Assembly (NCBI GenBank): GCA_023379725.1
Contig: JAMCPC010000044.1
Span: 1 to 10,673 of the forward strand
Direction: 5' to 3'
DNA from: Actinomycetota bacterium
Lineage (GTDB): Bacteria > Actinomycetota > Acidimicrobiia > Acidimicrobiales > JAMCPL01
Length of the DNA: 10,673 nucleotides
The notes beneath the pieces were generated by a model, which was given only the letters and a program-made list of their open reading frames with translations, was not told where the DNA came from and made no database searches. The translations under genes and the position numbers were made by a program. Position 1 is the first letter of the stretch. Every line of letters begins with the position of its first letter. Of the stretch, positions 1 through 5,417 are shown piece by piece.

Positions 1-2
1 AG

Positions 3-1181
3 GGTATTGTAATCCCTCCCTTTGGACTGGTGGTGGAGGACTTGGGACACCACGTAGTATCGAAGGTGCCGGTAGCTACTGTAGTCAGTGCTACTACCGG
101 CGTAGTGGTGGCTGCAGAGCTTCAGGTAGGTGCAACTGGAGGTTCCACCGTGCCCAGTGACGGGATGGCGCTGACGCTTGGCGCTGTTTCGCCAGCTAAG
201 ATGTGGTGGTTTCCTATAGCGTGGAATCAGCCTGGATCGGTAGATGCATTCCATGTATTCAATCCAGGGAATAGACTTGTACATTATAAGGCTATATTCA
301 AGTTCAGCGGCGGTAGCGTACCTCCCTATAAGATGAGCGTTCCACCCCACACGGTCTCTACCCTGGTAGCTCAAGATATTCCCGGATTACCTACGGCCAT
401 CCCTTACCAGTTGGAGATCAGAGTAGCACATGGTGGCGGTATAGTAGCGAGTAGCTCCCTTGCAGCTCCGTCGGCAGCTGCTCCAAATCCACTCTTCGGT
501 ATGTCGGCTCCAATTGGTCGAGGTTACCGATGCTGGGTGGTGCCGGTATTGCCGTCTCCCGCCACTGGTGTGTCGGCTATAGGAATTTCCGATCTAGGTA
601 GGAAGTCCGCTCGCGTAGAGGTTCGAGCGCTCTATTCTGTGCCTGAAGTTGCACCTGGCAGTTCCCATGTTGTCACAGGCTCTCGCACCGTTACTGGACA
701 TTCGGGCATCATTGCTCTTCATGTCAATACCACTCCTGCTGTTGCCAAGACCGGTACAAGCACCGCTGCTACTGGGAATGGAGCCTCCGCCTACCCGCCA
801 AACCTCTCTTTGGGAGGCAGCATATGTAACATATCTATCGCTTCTACGGCTGGCAAACGAGGCAAAATAGGCAAACAGGCCAAACAGAGTAAACAGAGGG
901 GGTCAACTGTAGTGGGTAGAACAGCGCATACCGGTAAGGCTATAGGTCACAGTGGTGTAGAACGCAGCCATCGCACTCTTGGTTTACACTATGGCTATGT
1001 AACGATAGCAGACCAGGTAATATCTTCCTCTGAGCCATTTGCTCTTGCTGGTAGCTCAATGCCCTCACTTACCGGGGCTACAGCACTGGTCATTTCAGCC
1101 AGCGAGCCTGTGGCCGTAGAGGTGGATGCTATGCCGTTTGGTACCATTGGAGCGGAGATCAATCCGGCATTCAGCCTATGA
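3..1181 (+). CDS. Secreted/envelope protein, possibly DUF5719-like (5' end outside window)
   Basis: The frame is open from base 3 with no stop before it, so the gene begins upstream; the GTG at 30 is only the first possible start inside the window and probably not the real one. The 392 visible residues are rich in Val, Ala, Gly, Ser and Thr, with few charges and short beta-strand-like stretches. Phrases such as FHVFNPGN followed by VPPHTVSTLV resemble the repeated beta-sandwich units of actinobacterial DUF5719 secreted proteins. This is a recollected pattern, not a search result. No membrane segment is visible; a signal peptide would lie upstream of the window. An unusual basic stretch made of Gly/Ala/Ser-Lys-X triplets lies about three quarters along. 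The stop codon falls inside the convergent mca gene. The biochemical function is unknown. Confidence 0.6.
   Translation, partial: GIVIPPFGLVVEDLGHHVVSKVPVATVVSATTGVVVAAELQVGATGGSTVPSDGMALTLGAVSPAKMWWFPIAWNQPGSVDAFHVFNPGNRLVHYKAIFKFSGGSVPPYKMSVPPHTVSTLVAQDIPGLPTAIPYQLEIRVAHGGGIVASSSLAAPSAAAPNPLFGMSAPIGRGYRCWVVPVLPSPATGVSAIGISDLGRKSARVEVRALYSVPEVAPGSSHVVTGSRTVTGHSGIIALHVNTTPAVAKTGTSTAATGNGASAYPPNLSLGGSICNISIASTAGKRGKIGKQAKQSKQRGSTVVGRTAHTGKAIGHSGVERSHRTLGLHYGYVTIADQVISSSEPFALAGSSMPSLTGATALVISASEPVAVEVDAMPFGTIGAEINPAFSL
852..896 (+). repeat. 9-bp tandem repeat, five degenerate copies
   Basis: The five successive 9-mers are GGCAAACGA, GGCAAAATA, GGCAAACAG, GCCAAACAG and AGTAAACAG. They are in frame with the surrounding gene and encode GKR-GKI-GKQ-AKQ-SKQ, giving a strongly basic patch in an otherwise neutral protein. 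The copies differ by substitutions only, which fits an old slippage expansion. A role in binding a polyanionic wall polymer is possible but is only a guess. Confidence 0.75.
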
Positions 1182-2109
1182 GGTCACCCTGTACAGCATT
1201 GAGGATGGCTTTGGCTTTTTTCCTGTCGTCGGGATTGTTACTACCATACAGACGTTCAACATCTACAATATTGCCGTGCTCATCTGTTATCTTGGCAAGC
1301 AGGTAATCGTCTACTGGTGCGACGCTGTCTATGACGTCATCTGGCAATCCAAACCAGAATGAAGATTCTGGATCTATTTGGGTAACGTGAGCCAGTAATG
1401 CCTCACGTCTTATATGGGTATATCCAGTGACATCTACCCTGATTATGTGGTCATTTCCCATCCACGAAGATGCTCTTTCAATCCATTCTTTGCCAAAGGG
1501 AGATTCCTTGCCTGCCTCCAGAAACTTTTTGTGTAGTTCAAGGATGCGTTGTCCTGAGAAAAACACATAGTACAACCTGGATGGTTGCCACGGCTTGCCA
1601 GCATCCGGATATTTCTTGGGATCACCAGCGTGGTCGAATGCCACGACTGAAGCCTCGTGTACTCTAATATGGTCAGGATGAGGATAACGATCTCTCTCGT
1701 CCGCATAGGTAATTATAATGTGCGGCCTATTTTTTCGTATCACCGCGACCAGTTTTTCAATCGTTTCTTCAATGGGTACGTGTGAGAATGCCTCCGGGTG
1801 GTTGTTCGTATCCGATCCCGGCATACCGGAATCCCTGAATCCCAGCAATATCAGCTCATCGTAGCCAATGATTTTTGCGGCATTGTCAAGCTCTTCTCGG
1901 CGTACTGCTGCTATGTCCTTATTCGCCACTAGATTGCGGGCTTTCGGATTCAGTATGTCGCCCTCTTCGCCTCCTGTGCAGCACACAAGGGTCGTATGTA
2001 CGCCCTCGTGGTGGTAGCGAGCTATAGTCGCTGCACCTTTAGACGACTCATCATCTGGATGAGCGTGGATCGCCATAAGGCGTATCTGCTCAGACCTGTC
2101 AATTTTCAT
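1171..2109 (-). CDS. mca: Mycothiol S-conjugate amidase (Mca), LmbE/PIG-L family
   Basis: Zinc-dependent amidase that cleaves mycothiol S-conjugates into a mercapturic acid for export and GlcN-Ins for mycothiol re-synthesis; it acts in the cytosol in thiol-based detoxification. The 312 residues carry the family's metal-site motifs: AHPDDE at 16-21 (His17, Asp19, Asp20) and HPDH at 144-147, with His147 the expected third zinc ligand. SSKGAAT (22-28), CTGGEEGDILNP (44-55) and HVTQIDP (241-247) match Mca better than the deacetylase MshB, which shares the fold. Mca averages about 290-300 residues, so this is full length with a short basic C-terminal tail. The ATG at 2109 is preceded by a purine-rich AGGGATGG. 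The gene is divergent from pspA and its end overlaps the facing gene by 11 bp. MshB is the main alternative. Confidence 0.92.
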   Translation of the reverse strand: MKIDRSEQIRLMAIHAHPDDESSKGAATIARYHHEGVHTTLVCCTGGEEGDILNPKARNLVANKDIAAVRREELDNAAKIIGYDELILLGFRDSGMPGSDTNNHPEAFSHVPIEETIEKLVAVIRKNRPHIIITYADERDRYPHPDHIRVHEASVVAFDHAGDPKKYPDAGKPWQPSRLYYVFFSGQRILELHKKFLEAGKESPFGKEWIERASSWMGNDHIIRVDVTGYTHIRREALLAHVTQIDPESSFWFGLPDDVIDSVAPVDDYLLAKITDEHGNIVDVERLYGSNNPDDRKKAKAILNAVQGDLIG

Positions 2110-2297
2110 ATTCCATCCCTGCGGTTACTTTCTTTGCTTTTTGATTCATTTAGTCTAGTCTATCTATGTGCATACGGATACCGGATTGTATTATCACGTG
2201 CACGACTCATGAACTTTGGCTAAGCTGACTACATACGTGGCCGGTAACGTGTCACAATGGATATGTAATGTCAGCTAGAAAAGTGAGGATATGACAG
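2110..2297. promoter_or_regulatory. Divergent mca / psp-operon control region
   Basis: This 188-bp spacer separates the diverging mca and pspA starts and must hold both promoters. I see no convincing -35/-10 pair on either strand. Visible structure includes overlapping palindromes CACGTG (2195-2200) and GTGCAC (2198-2203), and three ACGTG words (2196-2200, 2235-2239, 2247-2251). A 7-bp perfect inverted repeat AGCTGAC (2223-2229) / GTCAGCT (2270-2276) has arms 40 bp apart. On the mca side there is a short direct repeat of TAGTC near 2150. Any of these could be an operator, but none matches a regulator I can name. Confidence 0.5.
2285..2289 (+). promoter_or_regulatory. Shine-Dalgarno for pspA
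   Basis: GAGGA ends 8 nt before the ATG at 2298 and fixes that start. A second ATG at 2291 lies in another frame and too close to this site. Confidence 0.7.
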
Positions 2298-3122
2298 ATG
2301 GGTGTAATGAAACGCCTTTCAGGTATTATACAGGCGAAAGCCAATAAGGCACTGGATAAAGCAGAAGATCCGAGGGATACCCTTGATCTATCATATGAAA
2401 AGCAGCTGGAGAATCTCCAGAAGGTCAGGCGAGGGTTGGCCGATGTAGCCACGGCGAAAAAGCGCATAGAGCTTCAGGCCAACCAACTCCAGGCTCAGGC
2501 CAACAAACTACAGGATCAAGCCAAGCAGGCGCTGGGACAGGGCAGGGAGGATCTGGCGCGTGAGGCGCTGACTCGCCGGTCGGCAATCGCCCAGCAGCTT
2601 ACTGACCTGCAGACCCAGCATGAGCAGATTGAGCAGCAGCAACAGACGCTACTTACGACATCACAGAGACTTCAGGCCTCGGTAGAGGGATTCAGAACGA
2701 AGAAAGAGACACTTAAGGCAAGCTATACCGCTGCCCAAGCTCAGGTGAATATTGATGAGGCAACTTCAGGGATATCGGAGTCAATGGGAGATGCCGGACT
2801 TGCGATGCAGCGTGCTCAGGACAAGATAGCGTCTATGCAGGCCAGAGCCGGAGCAATGGACGAGCTTGTTACCGCCGGAGCATTCTCTGATCCGACCCAG
2901 AGTGACGATATACAGGCACAGCTGAACCAGGCATCGACGAATGCAGATATAGACGCTCAGCTTGCTCAGTTACAGGGTGAATTGACGACGCAGCCAGCTG
3001 GCCAGCTCAACGCGTCCAGCGAAGCTGCCCCAGCAAGCACTGGGACTGCCAGTCAGGGTTCGGCCAGTCAGGGGGAGATTTCAGATGGAGAGACAATCCA
3101 GCCCACGGACAGCGCGTCATGA
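2298..3122 (+). CDS. pspA: PspA/IM30 family phage shock protein
   Basis: Peripheral membrane-stress protein of the PspA/IM30/Vipp1 (ESCRT-III-like) family, which oligomerises on the inner face of damaged membranes. Residues 1-20 form the short amphipathic start typical of the family, followed by KAEDPRDTLD (21-30) with the conserved EDP. A nearly unbroken, Gln- and Ala-rich helical coiled coil covers about 30-190. The tail after about 197 is Gln/Ser/Thr/Ala-rich and low in complexity. At 274 residues it is longer than the E. coli protein (about 222), mostly because of this tail. The start is supported by a GAGGA site. It is the first gene of an operon, and its stop overlaps the next start as ATGA, which predicts translational coupling to pspAA. 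No psp transcription factor is adjacent. Confidence 0.92.
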   Translation: MGVMKRLSGIIQAKANKALDKAEDPRDTLDLSYEKQLENLQKVRRGLADVATAKKRIELQANQLQAQANKLQDQAKQALGQGREDLAREALTRRSAIAQQLTDLQTQHEQIEQQQQTLLTTSQRLQASVEGFRTKKETLKASYTAAQAQVNIDEATSGISESMGDAGLAMQRAQDKIASMQARAGAMDELVTAGAFSDPTQSDDIQAQLNQASTNADIDAQLAQLQGELTTQPAGQLNASSEAAPASTGTASQGSASQGEISDGETIQPTDSAS

Positions 3123-3388
3123 TAGTGCGTATCCTTGAAGAGGGGCAGTGGGAAGTCCCGGATTCGTCTATGGAGAAGATAGAGAAACTCGACGATACCC
3201 TGGAAGATGCCTTGAATTCTGGCGATGAAATAGCTTTCAAGAGTTCGCTGGATGCAATTATCGTCAAGATAAAGGAACTGGGCACGAAGGTGGAAGATGA
3301 CCGCATACTGCCATCTGACCTTATGCTCCCGGGAGGCGAGTACAGCCTGGAGGAGACCAAGCAGCTGTTGCAGGAAGAGATTAACTAA
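3119..3388 (+). CDS. pspAA: PspA-associated protein PspAA
   Basis: Small cytosolic protein of 89 residues with no membrane segment. The opening MIVRILEEGQWEVPDS (1-16), the acidic helix around LDDTLEDALNSGDEIAF (24-40) and the terminal DRILPSDLMLPGGEYSLEE (61-79) match the PspAA domain that accompanies pspA in actinobacteria. Its molecular activity is not established; its constant linkage to PspA suggests a partner or modulator. It overlaps pspA by 4 bp, has no clear Shine-Dalgarno of its own and is probably translated by termination-reinitiation. The next gene, htpX, starts 2 bp after its stop. Length and motifs look intact. Confidence 0.85.
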   Translation: MIVRILEEGQWEVPDSSMEKIEKLDDTLEDALNSGDEIAFKSSLDAIIVKIKELGTKVEDDRILPSDLMLPGGEYSLEETKQLLQEEIN

Positions 3389-3390
3389 CC

Positions 3391-4320
3391 ATGGCAATTG
3401 AACGTCGCATACCGGCCGACAGAGGCCTGACATTCAGGATGCTGACCACTGCGTTCTTCATTGGTCTTCTCTATGTAGTGGTGGTAGGGGTGTTGTTTGC
3501 CGTGGGTATCTCGTCGATACTCATAATAGTGATTGCCGGAGTGTTGTTTATAGCGCAGTTCTTTTTCTCGGACAAGATAGCTCTTTTCAGCATGGGCGGT
3601 CATATAGTAACTCCCGAGCAGGCGCCTGAGTTGCATGCTGTTGTCGATCGGTTGTGTGCTCTTGCCGATATGCCCAAGCCGCAGGTGGCTATAGCAAATA
3701 CCGATATGCCCAATGCTTTTGCAACAGGTCGCAACCAGAAACATGCCGTGGTATGCGCCACTACCGGCATACTTCGTAGGCTGGATGAGCCGGAGCTGGA
3801 AGCAGTCCTGGCTCACGAGATTTCCCATGTCGCTCATCGTGATGTGATGGTAATGACTATAGCCAGCTTTCTGGGGATACTGGCTGGGTTGATTACGAGA
3901 GTCTTTTTCTATATGGGTTTGTTTGGCGGCTTCGGCGCTGAAGGAGGAAGAGGTGGGAGGAATGGCCAAAATATCGTAATGATTGAACTTGGCATAATGC
4001 TGTTCTCTATGATTATCTACGCTATTAGCTTCATGCTGACCATGGCACTTTCACGCTACAGGGAGTTGGCCGCGGATCGCTCCGGGGCGATACTGATAGG
4101 GAGGCCATCGCTCCTGGCTTCAGCTTTGGTGAAGGTGTCTGGAGAGATGGCACGAATCCCCACGCGAGACCTTCGCTCTGCGGAGCACTTTAATGCTTTC
4201 TTCTTTTCTCCGGTGCCCAGCAGAGGCTTCAGCGTTTCGAGTCTTTTTGCAACTCATCCACCGCTTCAGAAAAGGCTTGACCAGTTGAACAAGCTGGAAG
4301 CTGAGATGGACAAGGGCTAG
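3391..4320 (+). CDS. htpX: HtpX-type membrane zinc metalloprotease (M48)
   Basis: Integral membrane protease that degrades misfolded membrane proteins. The 309 residues show two N-terminal hydrophobic helices (about 17-36 and 42-58). The zinc motif HEISH follows at 142-146 (His142, Glu143, His146). Two more helices lie at about 153-176 and 195-218, flanking a Gly-rich loop (179-193). The third zinc ligand is predicted as Glu225 in SRYRELAADR (221-230). The late FATHPP motif (286-291) is also typical of the family. Length and motif order match full-length HtpX. It lies 2 bp after pspAA in the same operon. Its TAG stop is the TAG of a CTAG that flanks a MITE-like element, so the element sits immediately at the gene's end without changing the protein. 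Confidence 0.93.
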   Translation: MAIERRIPADRGLTFRMLTTAFFIGLLYVVVVGVLFAVGISSILIIVIAGVLFIAQFFFSDKIALFSMGGHIVTPEQAPELHAVVDRLCALADMPKPQVAIANTDMPNAFATGRNQKHAVVCATTGILRRLDEPELEAVLAHEISHVAHRDVMVMTIASFLGILAGLITRVFFYMGLFGGFGAEGGRGGRNGQNIVMIELGIMLFSMIIYAISFMLTMALSRYRELAADRSGAILIGRPSLLASALVKVSGEMARIPTRDLRSAEHFNAFFFSPVPSRGFSVSSLFATHPPLQKRLDQLNKLEAEMDKG

Positions 4321-4338
4321 TGGTCTGTCTCGTAAATA
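4321..4338 (+). repeat. Left terminal inverted repeat of the MITE-like element
   Basis: TGGTCTGTCTCGTAAATA is the exact reverse complement of 4443-4460. The match breaks at the next base, continues for one base (4340/4441), and then ends. Confidence 0.85.
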
Positions 4339-4442
4339 ACCATGGGTTCCCGCCAGCCGGATTACGCCTCTGGCGGCGTTCTCATCCTCAACGTAGCTAC
4401 CGGCTACGCCTTCGTCCTCGGCCTTGTCAGATAACGTCACGC

Positions 4443-4460
4443 TATTTACGAGACAGACCA
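4443..4460 (-). repeat. Right terminal inverted repeat of the MITE-like element
   Basis: TATTTACGAGACAGACCA is the exact reverse complement of 4321-4338. A diverged relative of its outer part is found at 7591-7608. Confidence 0.85.
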
Positions 4461-4477
4461 CTAGAGACTACTCTGTA

Positions 4478-5329
4478 ATGAAGTTTTTCGATACATTACT
4501 TGGGCGTACAAAGCCCGTTAAGCCAAAGCTGGATGAGCTGTTCTCGCTTCCTACTGCTGCTATTACCCTACAGACTGCGGCAGGTATCCTTCCGACAGGA
4601 AAAGCAGGCGTGTGTTTCAAACCTCCGGCAGGGCAGAACTTTGCACATGTGTTGAACGAGGTGGAGCAGTTGATGCGTACCGGCGATACCGGCGATGATG
4701 GCGGTGGGGTGCTGGCTGGCGATACCGGTGGTGGCGCTGGTGTAGGCACTGGCGGTGATGGCGATACCGGTGGTGGGGTGCTGGTTAGCGGTGATGGCGG
4801 AACTGCTGCCAGTGGTGTCGGGGCAAGTACGGTTCCTGTCGACAGCATTCCGGAAAACACTTATGGGGCTGCATCGACCGCCGATCTTGCCGTCAGGCAG
4901 GAGGCTGATCCATTTGGTTACAAGTGGGTTATCGTAGAGGGGGGAGGCATAGAAGACATAGTAACCAGGGTGCATATTGTGCATTCATCCATATCTGAGA
5001 ATGGATGGGGAGAGCAGTTGCTCTGCTCTCTCTTTGGATTTTATGTTTCCAATGCAGATGTGGGTGATGAGCTGGATATAGAGCTTGGTTCGTCGTTGCA
5101 GCCATTGCAACCAGCTTCTGATGCCTCCGGCGCTACCGGTGCTGCGGGATCGCAACTATATCTGGTCTACCTCGCCAAACGAGGTAGCTTCTACCCGTTT
5201 GCCCCTCGAGGGAAGGAGAAGAGAGATACAGAGCTGGAAATGCGCATAAAGGCCTTGATCGATCATGATCTGCCCATGGAGCCTGATCTTGACAGATGGT
5301 TTCCATTATGGGATGTTCCGGTAGATTGA
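4478..5329 (+). CDS. pspAB: PspA-associated protein PspAB with low-complexity insertions
   Basis: Cytosolic protein of 283 residues with no membrane helix. The start MKFFDTLLGRTKPVKP (1-16), then GKAGVCFKP (41-49), DPFGYKWVIVE (144-154), LYLVYLAKRGSFYPFAP (227-243) and the end LDRWFPLWDVPVD (271-283) match actinobacterial PspAB. Its role beyond association with PspA is unknown. It is longer than the roughly 200 residues I expect, because of a Gly/Asp/Thr-rich insertion (about 67-118) and a smaller Ser/Ala/Gly-rich one (about 205-224). The ATG at 4478 is chosen because homology begins there; the in-frame GTG at 4424 would add 18 residues read from MITE sequence. There is no clear Shine-Dalgarno. 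The MITE separates it from htpX; without the element the gap would be 13 bp. Confidence 0.85.
   Translation: MKFFDTLLGRTKPVKPKLDELFSLPTAAITLQTAAGILPTGKAGVCFKPPAGQNFAHVLNEVEQLMRTGDTGDDGGGVLAGDTGGGAGVGTGGDGDTGGGVLVSGDGGTAASGVGASTVPVDSIPENTYGAASTADLAVRQEADPFGYKWVIVEGGGIEDIVTRVHIVHSSISENGWGEQLLCSLFGFYVSNADVGDELDIELGSSLQPLQPASDASGATGAAGSQLYLVYLAKRGSFYPFAPRGKEKRDTELEMRIKALIDHDLPMEPDLDRWFPLWDVPVD
4682..4776 (+). repeat. Gly/Asp-coding repeats inside pspAB
   Basis: GGCGATACCGG occurs at 4682, 4718 and 4760, and the longer GATACCGGTGGTGG at 4721 and 4763. The spacings of 36 and 42 bp are multiples of three, so the frame is kept. The repeats encode GDTG-type units and account for much of the insertion in PspAB. 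The pattern fits expansion by slippage or unequal recombination in a surface loop. Confidence 0.75.
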
Positions 5330-5337
5330 AATTGCAT

Positions 5338-5354
5338 CTGAAATTGGATTTCAG
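5338..5354 (+). terminator. Short stem-loop after pspAB, weak terminator candidate
   Basis: CTGAAAT-TGG-ATTTCAG forms a perfect 7-bp stem with a 3-nt loop, 8 bp after the pspAB stop. The stem is AT-rich and no T-run follows, so it is not a standard rho-independent terminator. Its position at the operon end is the main support. Confidence 0.3.
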
Positions 5355-5405
5355 GGAATGTTTACGTATTTCTGTTCATTGTAGGCATGAACGTGCAATT
5401 AGTCG

Positions 5406-5417
5406 TATGATTTAGTT
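5406..5417 (+). promoter_or_regulatory. -10-like element TATGAT placed for a leaderless transcript
   Basis: TATGAT (5406-5411) ends 6 nt before the ATG at 5418, so transcription would start at or next to the start codon. No purine-rich ribosome site is visible in the preceding 25 nt. Leaderless genes with a TANNNT box at this distance are common in actinobacteria. No good -35 is seen. Confidence 0.45.

Larger units (their letters stand above)
4317..4464. mobile_element. MITE-like non-coding element, 140 bp plus CTAG duplication
   Basis: The body runs from 4321 to 4460 between two copies of CTAG (4317-4320 and 4461-4464). Its ends are an 18-bp perfect inverted repeat, TGGTCTGTCTCGTAAATA, which becomes 22 bp when the palindromic CTAG copies are included. 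Inside are two hairpins: CCGCCAG/CTGGCGG (4350-4356 with 4370-4376) and CGTAGC/GCTACG (4392-4397 with 4403-4408). There is no transposase. A 4-bp CTAG target fits the YTAR preference of some IS5-group elements; a 2-bp TA duplication (IS630/mariner-like) cannot be excluded because CTAG contains TA. The parent element is not identified. It lies inside the psp operon and is presumably transcribed with it. Confidence 0.8.

Noticed and set aside
3385..3969. Minus-strand reading frame of 194 codons
   Set aside because: It is antisense to htpX, which carries all family motifs; the translation is rich in His, Tyr and Gln without a domain and looks like a shadow.
4120..4461. Minus-strand reading frame of 113 codons covering the MITE and the htpX end
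   Set aside because: It overlaps the well-supported htpX gene in antisense, has no recognisable domain, and arises partly from the inverted repeats.
4317..4464. Long inverted repeat as a rho-independent terminator for htpX
   Set aside because: The arms are separated by more than 100 bp, no T-run follows, and the CTAG flanks fit an insertion better. An effect on transcription is still possible.
4424..4477. Upstream GTG start giving pspAB 18 extra residues
   Set aside because: The extension is read through the right end of the MITE-like element and PspAB similarity begins exactly at the ATG at 4478.
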